The position numbers and the translations under genes were made by a program. The notes under the pieces were generated by a model. It was not told the DNA's origin and did not search any database. It was given only the letters and a program-made list of their open reading frames with translations. This document shows, in pieces, positions 34,201 to 49,200 of a stretch of DNA of 64,000 bases (positions are counted from its first letter, which is position 1; each line of letters begins with the position of its first letter). The DNA is from Siphonodentalium dalli (Eukaryota; Mollusca; Scaphopoda; Gadilida; Siphonodentaliidae), in the NCBI GenBank assembly GCA_032622095.1, contig CP136065.1:109409195-109473194 (forward strand). The letters run 5' to 3'.

Positions 34201-37200
34201 GGCGCGACACTAAGGCGACTTCGTAGCGTCGAGGGCGACTATTTCGCCCTACTCGCCTGGTAAGCTGAGGCCTGAGTACATGTACATCTAGAGTCAATTC
34301 CGATTAATATCATTTTGCCTATTGAATGGTTAAAGACTTGCAGACGGCGCTGCAAGCACCATATGTGATCTGAAAAAAGTTCGCTATTCAATTCACAGCA
34401 AAAATAGAACTTCAAGATATAGAACAAATGTTGCTGATAAATGTTACCTTTATATTCATTTTATCAATAATGTTGCCATCATGGATGGAAATGGAGATAA
34501 CAACGTAAATTGGTTCCGATGCTCTGGAAAACTTCACCAAAATATGCTGTATTTTACCTAGAAAAACCAGTCATATCATAAATTTGATTACAATTGACGA
34601 AAAATCCTTCAACTTGAACTGGGTAACAAACCCATTGACTGGGCTACTTACTACATACTAAAAGAGACAGGAAAGAAACTTAATCTAAACAAGCACAATA
34701 CCAACCGATGTCGCACGCTGGTGTTAGTCAAAGGAACTTGGACTACTCCACCCATAAAACTGACAATGTGATATGGCCTACCTGCTCCAAGCCTGCAAAT
34801 AGTGGTCTGTCATTTGCAGAATGATGTGCACAGAGGGTGGGTTACCATCACCAAATTCAACCTCTAGGGACCTCATTCTGCTTAGTCATCATCTTCTGGG
34901 AAGTATCTATAGTCTCAAATTAATATAGTTTTTAGCTCACCTGAGACGAAGTCTCCGGTGGAGCTATAGTCATCACTCCTCATCCGTCCGTCCGTCCGTC
35001 AACAATTCTTTGAACATCTTCTCCTCTGGAACCGTAAGACCGAATTGGTTCATATTTGGTGTGGATGTTCCCTAGGTGACTCTCATTCAGATTTGTTCAA
35101 ATAAAGTCACTGGGTCAAATAGTTGCGAAACCAGGGCCATAACTCTATTCCTCCATAGTAATTCTTACAACGACTTCTTCTCAAATTTCATTGGGCCGAA
35201 TGGGTTCATATTTGGTACAAAGGGTCCTTGGGGGACTGTTATTCAGAATTGTTCAAATGAGGTCACTGGGCGAATGTGGGCGGAGCCAGCAACATAACTC
35301 AAAAAAATTTTTTTTGGTAAAATTCAGATTTTTGGAATTTTCATCTTGCTCTATTTAACAAACAAATATTTTTAAACATGTTAGAATATTTGAAAAAAGT
35401 GACCCCATTATAACATCTGCAGAGTTATGAAACTTTAATCTTTAATGAAATTACATAAATATTCCATTACCCATCCCCCCTCCCACATGGCCCAGACCCG
35501 CCCCACCCCCTTCCCCCACCCCACCCCCACCCTGCAGTGGCCTGCACCCAACCAACATCCCTTCCAACGGATATCATCTCCAGCTTATAACTTGAATACC
35601 TGTTCTATTAAAGTTGTAGATATATCTTTGTGGATAGATGGAGAGAGACACAGGTCATTAATCTAGATTAGAATAATATGTCATCTAGCAGCTTGTGTAA
35701 ACATTGTAACTGCTAGCAATTTTAAACAAACTCCCTGAATTTAGTGTGTCTGACATTTGCAGAATGAGGTCCCCAGAGGGTGAATTTAGTGTTGCTACCA
35801 TGTACTGCAGGCTAGCATCACCAAATACACCCTCCATGGACCTAATTCTGCTTAGGCATCATCTTCTTGGAAGTATCTTAAGTATTGTTTTGTTTTAGTT
35901 AATTTTTGACTTGTTCCCTTCTGTTCAGTTTCTATGTCCCCCTAATTTGCAGAAGATAAAATGCATAATTGAGGTGCTCAATGGGTGTGCATTACAAACT
36001 TCAACTGTAGAACTTCAATCTGTTCCTAGGTTTCCCATGGCTGGTGAGGCCTAATCAGACTGAGGATGAATCTGGTGATGCTAGCCCGCCTTGCAGAATA
36101 TTGTCATTAAATTCACCTTCTGGGGACCTCATTCTGCAAATGTCAGACAAACTATATTCAGACTTGGCTGGCATATTATTTTCTTAACCACCGCTTATCC
36201 GGATGAAAATCATACCCTGATTTTTCAAAGAAACATTGGGGGGGGGGCGGGTAATTGGATTGAATTTGTCTTCTGTCTGTTGTCATCCGTTTGTCTGTTG
36301 GGATATCTATCCATCCGTCTATCAACATTTGTTTTCTTCTCCATATTAACGACCAAATAATATGTTTATATATTTCAGTGTGAATGTTCCCTAGGTGACT
36401 CACAATCAGATTTGTTCAAATAAGTTCATCAGATCAAATAGGTGCAAAGCTAGGGCCATAACTCTTTCCCTCCATAGTAAATCTTAAAATAATTTCTTCT
36501 CAAGAATCATTAAGCCTATATTAGCTTATATTTGGTATGGATGGGCCTTGGGTGACCGGGTTCAGATTTGTTCAAATGGGGTCATTTTTAGGAAATGAGG
36601 TCCACAGAGGGTGAATTAGTTGATGCTATTTCACCTTGGGGAATAGTGTCATTAAATTCACCTTTTGGGGACCTCATTCTGCAAAGATCAGACATACCAA
36701 ATACAGACTTGGCTGTTCCAATATTATTTTCTTAACCACCACTTATCCAGGTGAAATCATATCCTATTGAATATTGGTGGGGGGGGGGGGGTGGGTATAT
36801 TGATAATACTAGATGAATGGATCTTATAGGTGGAGATTCACATTTGTTCTAATAGGGGCAGAGCTAAGAGATTTAACTCTCCTCTAATCATGTTTGGTAC
36901 TGGTATAATAATATTGATTTCTAGGCAGCCTGGGTGGGGGCAATGTTTGAGGCAATGGGAAGGAGTGTAGAGGGGGTGGGGTTTTGACCCCCTACCTTGA
37001 TCAATATTTAAACAGTTGAAAATTTCACGCCTGGTATAACATTAGATGTAGATTAGATGTTCACATCAAAAATAGGTTAGAATTATTTTCCAACATGTAT
37101 GTTTTTATACCAACAGTCCATATGTTCCTACTTCAGGTTAAACTGTGGGACCAAATTGGCCACAAATTTTAGTTTTAGTAATTTTCAAATATTTGAGAGC

Positions 37201-40200
37201 TTGAAGTACTGGTACCAGTTGTAAAATTCAACCTAAGAGGGATATGCAGAATGAATTTTGTGAACTTAGTACTGTGGTATGGTTGTCTTCTTTAAAAGGT
37301 AAGAGGTTGGAGATTTGTCAGTGGTGTGCAATTAGAAATTTCAAGTTGAAGAGCCCTGCTCATCGGAGAACCTCCAGCTATGTCCATGTTTAAAACTACT
37401 TGTCATAAGTGATATTGTCACATACTGACATTTGTAGTCTTCAGAGTCCCAGTCTTCTCAGTCTTTACAGTCTGGTGATCGACCCACAGTCATTGACTGT
37501 CTTGTTAGTTACTTTTTCCCTTCTGGAAAGTTTTTATATTCCCTAATTTGAAGAAGATAAAATGCATAATCGAGGTGACTAATGGGTGAACTTCACCAAC
37601 TTCAACTGGGGAACTTCTACCTGATCCTAGATCTCCCATAGCAGTTGAGGCCAAAGCAGATGACAGACACACTATTTGCAGGCTTGACCGGCTCAAACAA
37701 TGATATACCAAACCTTCTATTAAATTCCAGTTGCCTAAAAAGAAATTCCCAAAGGTTAGGGATAGTGACCTGCCTTTGTTTCTGACACCAGAAATTGATA
37801 AAATCATCCACCAGGACGATCATGATGGGCAGCGAATAAGTATGGAATGGAGCAGAATTGAAGAGCAAAACATTGAAAAGTTGAGGAATGAAGGTTAGAT
37901 TATTATAATTATAGCATTCTGTATTGATATGTTCATGTAGATTAAACTTGGTTACAATTGGCGAAAAATCCCACCATTAGATCTGGGCGTAAATTCTGTG
38001 CTAAAAGACTAAAGCAAAGAACTTCAGTTAAAAACATACTTTCTATTTATTTATTTAACCCAGTTATTGTGCCCCAAAATATCTCTGTCAAAGATATCTC
38101 CGACACTGAACTATTGGTTATCCTTCATGCTTCGCACGTCGCAGAAGAGTTTATGTTAAAAGTCTGGTAGCGATTTCTTTGCTAAACCCGGTACATATCC
38201 GTGTAAATGGTATGAAATACCTATGGTACAGTTGGCAAGTGCTATGGTACTATTTGTGTTATTCCAAGCCAATGTTTTGCACAATCATGTCAATTGGTCA
38301 GTATAAGTAGGCCGTCTCCTGGAAGCCCCATGACTTTGTATTGCTCTGTTTTATCCCATTGTGTTTATATTATATATTCAGGTTTGTGATGATATACAAT
38401 TTACCTGCATATATTTTGGTATTATTCAGTTTTGAAATTATTGACATGTGCTTTATTAAATTAACTTCTCTACTTTGAACCACTTTCCTTACATGTATGT
38501 GGTTTGGTGTCAAAAAATGAATGATGAACAACCATGATGAACAACCAACATGCTATCAAAAACAGTAACTTATCATATTCCGTGTTCTAGTTTATGATGG
38601 AAAACCCCTCATAGGTAGATAAACCTGTTTTAACCATGTAATGATGTACTTTGACATTTAGCACATGTGGATAGATTCTGGTCTTGTGCCATATAACGTC
38701 TCTTTTCCCATCACCTTCAATTTTCATCTACAGGTGTATATTCAGTTCCAGATTGATGATTTTTATTGTGGTTGAAGATGTGGGTTAAACATCTGCCGAT
38801 CGTGATCGGCCTCTCCTTTACTTCGAAATTTTGGTTCTCTTGATATCTGGATGATTTAGGGTTGCTTCGTCACCAGGAACTTGGCATATAACTCTATAAT
38901 ATATACCTTGCAATACATGCTTCCTTTGAACAAGGGGAATTGTCCAATGATTTTGGCCAATTATGGACCCTTTTTTATATGTTTTCTGATAACTCTCAAC
39001 TGTATCTTTCATAAATGAAATTGGAAACAAGCCAGCAAGCGCATTGTGACATGCTTGGTGGTACTCATGTTTTTCTCCCAGTAATCCATACAATAGATTT
39101 CTTGCATTTTCCACTAACAAGGGTGATTGGTGTCTTCCAAGGAAATGTCATATTAATGTTTTGCTTTGATGACATTTATTATACCCGCTTTAAAAAAAAA
39201 AGGTGGGTATACTGTCCAATGTCTGTTCATGTCATAACTTTAACAGTAGTGCTCGGATCTCAATGAAATTAGGTATGGATGTTCACTACTATGAGGACAT
39301 TAAATAGAGGGTTCCATCGTTTTGTTCGGATTTTCCATTCTAGAGTTATTCATCTTCGTTTATCTGGAAATGTTGGATTTTTGGTCCGTCTGGTGTCTGT
39401 TCATATCATAACTTTAACAGTAGTGCTCCGATCTCAATGAAATTTTGTATGGATGTTCACTACTATGAGGGCATTCAATAGAGGGTTACATCGTTTTGTT
39501 CGGATTTTCCATTCTAGAGCTATTCATCTTTGTTTATCTGGAAATGTTGGCTTTTTGGTCTGTCTGGTGTCTGTTCATGTCGTAACTTCAACAGTTGTGC
39601 TGGGATCTCAATGAAATTTGGTATGGATGTTCACTACTATGAGGACATTAAATAGAGGGTTCCATCGTTTTGTTCGGATTTTCCATTCTAGAGTTATTCA
39701 TCTTTGTTATCTGGAAATGTTGGATTTTTGGTCCGTCTGGTGTCTGTTCATATCATAACTTTAACAGTAGTGCTCGGATCTCAATGAAATTTTGTATGGA
39801 TGTTCACTACTATGAGGGCATTCAATAGAGGGTTACATCGTTTTGTTAGGATTTTCCATTCTAGAGTTATTCATCTTTGTTTATCTGGAAATGTTGGCTT
39901 TTTGTTCATCTGTCTGAGTATAGCAGTCATAAGTTATAGATATGCCCACACTAGGCGGTATGCCACAAGGGGGTATGCACCGGAAGATAGTCCATCTCTT
40001 GTACTATCAAGGAAGAGGTTGAATAGTACAGGCTTTAAAGTTGATGTATCTGCTTGTGTGCTAACTATATATTCCTAGTGTCTTTTACCGGCATCATAAT
40101 CAGGTGAAAAATCAATTAAAATTACCATGTGTGTGTCTGTTTGCAGGGTTTCCGTTAGTACGGCTCAGCGTCCGTAGGACGGCCTCATTCCCCACGCAGA

Positions 40201-43200
40201 TGATCTGTTTGATTCATACATGTACCAAAAGTCAATATGCCGTAAAAAATCCGGCTGCAACGGGAGTTTGGGGGTTAACAGAATACTGGTGAAAAAGCGG
40301 GTCAATTGCGCACAGTGTGTTACCGATACAGGTATAACCCTTTGAAATAAAAGTGCCAAAACTACAACGTAATGGTTGGTGCGCATTGAAATAGTAATAT
40401 TATATACATGTACAATGTACACAGCGTAATACATGTCGCGGTGACATCAAAGAATGTCGGAGTGCTGAGTACAGATATTTTTGTGCATGGGTTTTCCGTG
40501 GACGAAACTACTCATGCTTAGAGATCCCTTGCTATGGTACGATTACATAATTTGATCAATGAATGTCGAACTGCTGAGTCGGAAAAATTTTACGCACAGT
40601 ATTTCCGTTGATGAAATTACTGATGCTTTGAGATCTTGTTCTATGGTACTATATAATTAATGGGTCCCTCTGCGAAGTTCATATTCAGCAATTCATTTTG
40701 ATTTTACGATTTTACAACGACGCACGTGTTCTCATTTCCCACCAAAACTCAATTATATTTTATAACACGTTGGCTAATGCAGACTATTGAACAAGCTACG
40801 TGTTCCGATTGACAGAATATATCCTTTCAGTTTCTTTTTCACGGAAGGTATTGAAATTCTTGGAAATACTTAATTCAATTCTCCTTGCTAGGTATTATTG
40901 GTCAATGCATAGACGCTTTTTAGTGTTTAGTACAATTCTACCTGTCGCAATCTTATTGTAAGTTATAAATTTGTAAACACTGTAACTCGTAGCTTGTTCA
41001 TTTATTTAGTCTTCACTCAGACGGCAGTCTTAGGTGCGTAATTACATGATTAATGATCTGGATACCATCAACACAATTAATGCACCCACGGAAATGATCG
41101 ACTTGCGTAACATACTTAGCTTTGGATTGCTTTGTGATTTCATCAGGTGCAAGGAAATGGCTACTTTTCAGTGACAAATAACAAATTTTTCGCCCAACGG
41201 GACGAACCATGGTATTCCCGTCAAGTTATATGTTTCCCCAATACGGACTCATTAAAATCCCCCTGGCAGAAACCCTGCTGTTTGATTCATTCACCTTGTT
41301 TAGTGTGTGCATTGTTACATGTTCAACTGGTTAGAACATCAACATGAGTTTAGTTTATCGATAGCTAATATCACTGTGGACAGTGTGGTTCATTGGACTT
41401 CCCATCTTATCAATCAATCGATCGTGTTTGAACAATAGGGCATGTTCGAGCCAATAGGGCATATTTTAACTGGTCTTTCTGATAATACATTCGCAGAGCG
41501 ACATTTTCACCATTTCGTATGCATGCGCAAACTCGTCGACTTTAATACTGTACTATTCAACCGCCCACTTCTATCAATGATTAATTCACCTTTTCAGGCA
41601 TTCACCCCGGAGTTCGATATGGACCATGGACAGAACTTGAGGATAGAAAGCTCAGGAATAATTTCTTTAAGTTTGTGGAGGTGGGTGTGATATTTATTTA
41701 TATTATATCATGACCACATTGAAACTGTCGTTCATTTCTTATATATATGCACATACACTTGATATTGCTTCCACTTTTCTCATAGCGTTACACTAGACAT
41801 GCCCCCTGTGGCCCTGAGTCTATGTGTTTATAAACTTATGAACCACATTGAGTCAATGTGGTTCATAGGTTTATGAACACACTGACTTCAGAAATTACCA
41901 AAGATTGTTGGTCGTGAACAATCCAAAGACTGCTGGAGTATTCAACACGTTTGAATTTGGCAATATGCCAGGAGAAATTGTTTTTGGTCTCTAGTTAGTG
42001 CAATGAATTTATTCTGAGCTGTTCCAGACACAACACACCAAAGCTACCAACTACCTGAAAACATGTGTGTTATAGTTTTATCCCATCAGCTTGTTAATCA
42101 TAACAAGATAGGTTTACCTTAATGGCTACCTTTAAAGGTACTCAATCCGATCAGACCCTCATAAATTACTATTTCTTTGGCTTCGGGGTTAAAAATATTT
42201 GATTCCGAGTCGAGGAACCTACCCATCAACGCTCAGAGTGATCAGATATAAATTTTTGAAGTTTTGTTATTTCTATTGTTTGTGGCCCAGAAACACGCCG
42301 TCAAAAGGATGGTCTCGGTCAAAATTGCGTTATTATTACCACTTGATTTTAGAGTTATCCATCTTCGTCCGTTTGAATAAGTGTTTCTGGGGCAATTATT
42401 AGTACACATCTCGAGAAATAACAAACTTCAAAAATCAATATCTGATCACTCTGAGATTTGATGGGTGGGTTCCTCGACTCGAATCAAATATTTTTTACCC
42501 CTGAAGCCAAAAAAATAGTCATTTAGGGGTGCTTAATCGGATTGAGTACCTTTAACCTCTTCGCTGCTAAATGACGTTATGACGTCGTGTGCTGGGCTGT
42601 TGACGTTATTCCAATTTTCCAGTGGAAAAATATAACGGGAACATCACAAGAACCATACATATGACTCAGTTGAAAGGCTATTATCATTCACAATCGTGGA
42701 ACATCATACACTGTTTGAGACTTTGAGATACAGTTATTCCAATGTACCAATCTCTGAGTTCCAGTTATGAATAATGGCCTACTGTTAGTGTGCTGAAGTA
42801 AGTCCGTAGTACATATGGACCATATAGCACACAGCGTACACTTTTACGTCCGTAATAGTTACGGACGTCATAGCAGCGAAGAGGTTAATGAATAAATAAA
42901 GCAACAGTTAGGCGAAATCATGTTTATAGAACATTCTTGTTATTGATGATGCCCATTTTTCGGTCCCACCACTGCGGCAACCTTAAGAAAAGCCCAGCTA
43001 GACGATCCTGGTCTGTCTCCTGCACCTGAACACACACTAAGCATAGCTTTTAGCAAAATGTTCTGAAAGGATATCCACTCCCAAAAACTGAAGTATAAAT
43101 AATGGGTGGGAGGGTGGGTGCAAAATAAAATTTGATGTTGCGTACTAAACATTCCAGTCTTGCCGTTAATTCCCAAAACATATTTTCCTCTATATTATTC

Positions 43201-46200
43201 ACAGTAATGAATTGATATATTACTCATGTGTTTTGTTTAACCCTTTGAACCATGAGCAATCGACACCCTGACCCGGGGCTCCCCGTGGTATGATGTTGGT
43301 TATGTTTAAATTGTGACACAGGTCTGAAACTTTATAGGTTTGTCCCCCATGGATCGCTGATCATTATAAGATTGGGAGACTTTGTCACATGGCAACTCCT
43401 TGGTAACGGTTGCTAGGTAACTACCCAGAATTGACTGAAAAATGCAATTATGGCTTTAATATAGCGTCATAATGCAAGGCCATTGATTGCGTTTTCGATG
43501 CAGGTAATACCATGATGTCAAATTTGAGATATACCTGACCTGAAGAGTGAACCAAATGTCTTATTTAAGGACAGCAATGGTTGCTAAGCAAATAGCACAA
43601 ATGATCGATTGACACCATTGCACTAACCATTTGGTGGTATTTTTACCTTAAACTCATGTTTTTTTGTGAAATATAGCCCATGCTATGCGCATGCACATAT
43701 ATTTCTACCCGAAACTAGTGGGTAACCATTCCATATACACGCCTTGGCCACCGATGAAGTGTATGTGGGGACATTTAAATATATATTAGAGGGTTTATCA
43801 TGCATAAGTATGTTAGGCCAAAAAAAAAAGATTGTATGTTTCCGGTAACGGAGTGAAAAAATTAGGGTAGGTAGGTAGGGAAATTTTTTATTTTTATTTT
43901 ATTTTGATATTTTTTATCCAGCTGCAGAAATATTGAATTACCTCGACCGAAGTGACATAAAATGCCAACTTGTGTTGTGGGGAAAGTATTACTTGATAAA
44001 CACAGTGGAAATATACATTAAGAAATTGATGTCACTAACTTTTATAAGAATTTTACCCATAATACCGCCATTATACCGTACTTGTATTGTGACAACTACA
44101 TCCTATTGTCTGGAGGTAGCCAGTACACCCAACCTAGCATGCCTGGTTTTTGGAAACAGTATCTGTACCCCTAACATATGTGATGATAACCTCTATACAT
44201 GTATATATACAGAAACACACACACCAGGTCTGTTTATAGTGTTCCTACCGGTACTCTCTGGCTCCAAATAAAAACTATAGTTAAACATTTTATAGTACAT
44301 GTAGGTCAAGCATAGGAATCAACATAGTATGTGTCATGTAGTGTTTTATTCAATATTTAAATGTTCACATGTATGCCATAGACTTGAATATGTACATGCA
44401 TAAAATTATAAGCTCATCAATTTGGTATCAGAATCATATAGAAATGATCAAATCTCAATTTTCATAGCCTCAAAATTAATAAACTTGCAGACTCAAATAA
44501 GCACTGCAGGGGGGGGGGGGGGATTTCCCAAGAAAATAATAAATGTGCATGCATGTTTATTTGGAACCGATGAATATGTTCCATAAGTCCCAAACAAGGC
44601 ATACAGGTAAAGCAGGCATGAGATCCACTCTCTTGAAGTTAAAATTGCAAAATTCATGCCTATCAATCCACAACCCATCACCCACCTGGGGCTTCATGTC
44701 ACTGTCACTGCATGGTCACTTTTCACAGGCATATGTTAGAAACCATGTGTTTTGCACATTAATGATCATCAATATTTATGAGCATTAGTGGTAAAAACAG
44801 TAAAAAAAAACAAAAAACATAGCATCTTTTTTTTTTGGCCTTATAAAACATTTATTTCTCATTGCTCTGCGCATGCGCAAATAAATCAACTTTATATGCG
44901 ATAGACGCTTCCCAATATGTGACAGAACATTGATCGAAGTATGCAAGGGTAATTATCCCCCGCCAAATTGAAAATTTGCGGGGGATATAGTAATGGGTTC
45001 CGTCCGTCTGGCCGTCCATCCCGAATTTGTAAGAGTCATAACTTGAACAAATGTTAACGGATTTCAAAGATTTGTGGTATATGAGTTCACCTCACCATTA
45101 CCTAGAATGAGTTCACAAGCCAGGTCCGGCCGGATATTTTTACCGGAGTTATTGGACTTTGTTTATTATTTTTGTTGATTTTACCAAATAGCAAATAGAC
45201 GACGTCTCAGGCCTCATTTCCACAAATCTCAACGGATTTCAAAGATATTTGGTATATGAGTTCACCTGACCATTACCTAGAATGAGTTCGCAAGCCAGGT
45301 CCGGCTGGATATTTTTACCGGAGTTATTGGACTTTGTTTATTATTTTTGTCGAATTTACCAAATAGCAAATAGACGACGTCACAGGGCTCATTTCCACAA
45401 ATCTCAACGGATTTTATAGATATTTGGTATATGAGTTCACGTGACCAGTATCTAGAACGAGTTCGCAAACCAGGTTCGGCCGGATATTTTCAGCAGAGTT
45501 ATTGGACTTTGTTTGTTTTTGTGTGTGCATATGGACGACGTCACAGGGCTCATTTCCACAAATGTCAACGGATCTCAACGATTTTTGGTATATGAGTTCA
45601 CATGCCAGTATCTAGAACGAGTTCGCAAACCAGGTCCGGCCGGATATTTTCAGCATAGTTATTGGACTTTGTTTATTATTTTTGGTGCAAATGGACGACG
45701 TCACATGGCTAGTACCTAAAATGAGTTCGTAAGCCAGGCTTTTTGACAAAATCCCACCTCTTGTTTAGCACATACTGAGAACGCAAACATTATTGAGAAT
45801 GCACTTCCCCAACTGCACATTTCGGCGGGAGATACTGTCATCTGCGACTGCTTGTTTAAACTGAAACTATTTGTCTAAATTATGTCTGTTCTACAAACAT
45901 GTGTAACATGACACTATATGCCATAAATATAGCACCACAGTTAGCCTTAAAATATTGTATGACATATCCAGGTGCCATTTAAATATAAATCAGTGGGCCT
46001 GACGCTGTTTATACTATATACAAATTTGCTGTCGACTCATGTCTTCAAAATATCGGTGTTACGGGATTGCACCGAAATATCGGTGTTACAGGTTCAAAGG
46101 GTTAATCGTCAACGACAAAAACAAATTGTTAGTGTTGACAAACTTTCAATTACGGTAGTTTGATTCGATGAGAAATCTTTCTCCTGATAATTTTCAAGGT

Positions 46201-49200
46201 TCGATTCAACGAAAAAATTGTGATTTGCAGTAGCCCAGTAATAAACGGCTGATTCAACAGGGTCATGAGTGTTAACCACTATAAAAATTCAGCAAACTCT
46301 GCATGAACTCTGAAAGTTTGCTGAAATGTTCAGCGCTGCCAAAATCCCATGACCACATTTAAACAGACATTCATTTCTGATATAAACCACATTCTTTTTA
46401 AGAGTTTTATTTCTAATTTCAACCTCAGTGCAAACTACTGTTTCTTGCAGGAACAAAAAGTTAAAGACTGGGAAAGCCTGTTGCATTCAAGCCGAGTACT
46501 GCTGAGTAAACAAGAAAAAACTGACCTCAATGCTTTTATTGATAAAACAAAATATTACTCTAAACTCGGTAAGTATGAAGTTTCATTATACGCTCAACAG
46601 TTGATTTATCAAAAAAAATTCTGTTAAATAAAATTTGATATCCTCCAGAAGGGGATATAGAGGTTTTCACTTTTACACTAACTCACGCATGCAACAGATT
46701 CACTTGTGTGTGCCAATGCACTGCCAGAATATTTCAAAATCCTCACGAATCACTGAGTTATCCTTTTCTGTTTGTTTGTAACATATTTATTGTGTCTCCA
46801 AATATATACAGTATTGACAATTAAATGATGATGTGGAGATAATGAATGATGAGGGAGTAACCACTGGGGATTGGAGCACAAGTTACTCAACTTAGATTAT
46901 AAGCTCCTCTCCCCATATTATATCGCATATACGTATAAGTTTGTAAATAAATTTTCTGTTATTATTATAGTTATAACAACAATCTAATTTATGTTGATAT
47001 TCAACACAATTATGGGAGAAATTAACAGAAGAATACAGAAACTATATTTCTCTATTCTGTGGATGGTGACGTGAAGAGGCAAGGATCAGCTGTTGGCTTT
47101 GATACATCGATTTAAAGCTGGAAAATATTAACACAAAGCTTTTCAAACCATTACCAACAAGAAGAATGTGAAAAATTACATAAACTTTGTTCTTATTTTC
47201 ATTATCAATAATCTTTAAAGGGGCTTTAAAGGCACAGATGGCCTTGGTTGTAAGTTATAATTTAGATATAAAAGTTACCAAATTAGAAAAATTTCCTCTA
47301 ATACTATATAGTATATTATTATATGATCATAAGTTTCTTTCCCAATTCCTATGTTAAAACGTAACGAAAAAATCGAGATATCTAACGATGTTCACCTCAT
47401 TAATCATACAAGAGGTTAATAACAGTTCTGAGTGACGTAAGATACTTCAGGGGTTAACATAACTTATTATCAGACCGGAAAATAGGTAGGATTTTCCCAG
47501 CGACGTTCAACGTCACAACGTCTTGTCCAATCAAAGCGCGTTTCATATAATAAAACAGTTATCGCATTGTTTCTTGGTCGACACGAGGAATTGTCAGCCC
47601 TTGGAAGTCAATATTCACCTCGGCCTACGGCCTTGGTGAATATTGACTTCCTCGGCTTGACAATTCCTCGTGTCAACCTCGAAACAATGCGATAACTGTA
47701 TAATGATAGTATGAATACGATATTATCCACAGAACACACTTGTAAGTTTTAACCAAAGTTCACTCAATGGGATATTCCCGGATATTCTCACAGTACTGTA
47801 GCATAGCATGGCTTTTATTTACTAACACTGGGTGGCCATAAACTGAACGATCAATATTTCACATGTGTAATATTGGGCTAATATAGTGCTGCATGGTATA
47901 ATAATCAACAAGCCAATTTCAGATTTAAAAAAAATAGAGCTGTAGTCATTGAAGCACATATAGTGTGAACCACTTCCAGTTTCAACCAATGTCCCCAATG
48001 GCCACAGTGCTATACACTTCAATAAAACACACTCAAACGGCATTCATTTCTTAAATGTCATTGGGCATCCCCCGTTTACTCACAAATGTGGGTCACACAA
48101 AACTGACTATGGATCTACATGTACTTTAGCGCAATCACAGTCAGTTGATATTGATTCAGAGAACTCAAAATTGAGTGTTGTTTATAGAGTTTATTTCGAA
48201 GTTATAACCCTGTCATTACTAAATACTCATTGATGAGTAATTCCCTTGTTCAGATAATAAGTTCAACAAATGGCCTATTTATCATCTGAACATTTCCCAC
48301 CAATTAACATGAATCCTTCTGCACACATCTTATCTGTTTGTCGGTCTGCTATCTACTTGTATTTCCTGAACATCCCTCCAAATGAATAATAGACCATTCC
48401 AATGTATACTTTTAAAGCTGAACAGGAGAACTGTGAATCCATTTGGTAAATAAAGGTTGCAATTTTAGTAAATTCCATTCCAATAGGAATCCAGGGACGT
48501 CCGTGATAAATTGTTTGAGTAAATAAAACACTCTTTCTGGAGCTTTTGACTACCTGGCAACTATTAACATAGTGGAAATTTACAACCACATCTTACTTCA
48601 GGTACCTGTCGTAGACTTTATATTTTTCAAACTCACTTTTGGTAGTCCTAAGACAAAAGTGTCCAATTGTAGCAATTAACATAACGCGACGTGTCGTAAT
48701 TTGGGGCAAGCCTGCACACTTACAGAAAATGACATTCGAGGAGACTACGATAGACTCAGTATGTCAGTATGACTCTGAGTGTATGATTACCCAGACTGTT
48801 CTGAAACATGCTGATAATGGCCAGGTGGCCAAACGTTCCAGAAAGAGTGACGAAAGGGTTAAACAACCTCTGTCTTTTGCAGGATTTTCAAAACATCTCC
48901 ATTACTTTTTGACACTTCTAAGTGGCAATAACGTCAACCAATGAGAACACAACAAAATGACGTCCTTTAGAAGTGAAATGGTTAAGACAGGTTTTGGGCT
49001 AATTGACATCTAACATCACCCACAAAACTATAATAAAATTTTGTTTTGTATTCTATATAGCACAGGGACTAAACAGAACAACAGAATTATGCTATAAGAA
49101 AATAGAAAGAATGCTGAACACAGCAAATCAGCTTGGCCGGTAAGAACTAGATCATACCATGAATCGAGCTACTCTGAATATGCCCGTAAATACACAGAAC

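Larger units (their letters stand above)
43237..46105. mobile_element. Possible TTAA element with TTAACCCTTTGAACC ends
   Basis: TTAACCCTTTGAACC at 43237-43251 and its inverse at 46091-46105. Between them lie Harbinger-like element B and pearl-like family D. The inverted match is only 15 bp, so the pairing may be accidental or the two ends may belong to different copies. Confidence 0.35.

Noticed and set aside
42940-43050. Short protein-like segment near ccttaagaaaagcccagc
   Set aside because: Open in several frames on both strands, no splice signals in agreement, no recognised family.
43237-46105. Treating 43.2-46.1 kb as one sure transposon
   Set aside because: Only 15 bp match at the ends, and ttaaccctttgaa-type starts are common in this sequence; kept as low confidence.
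48639-48944. 101-codon plus-strand frame in intron 4
   Set aside because: Contains acceptor-like and small inverted-repeat sequences (cacttctaag and ctttagaagtg); phases do not fit exons 4 and 5; no motif.
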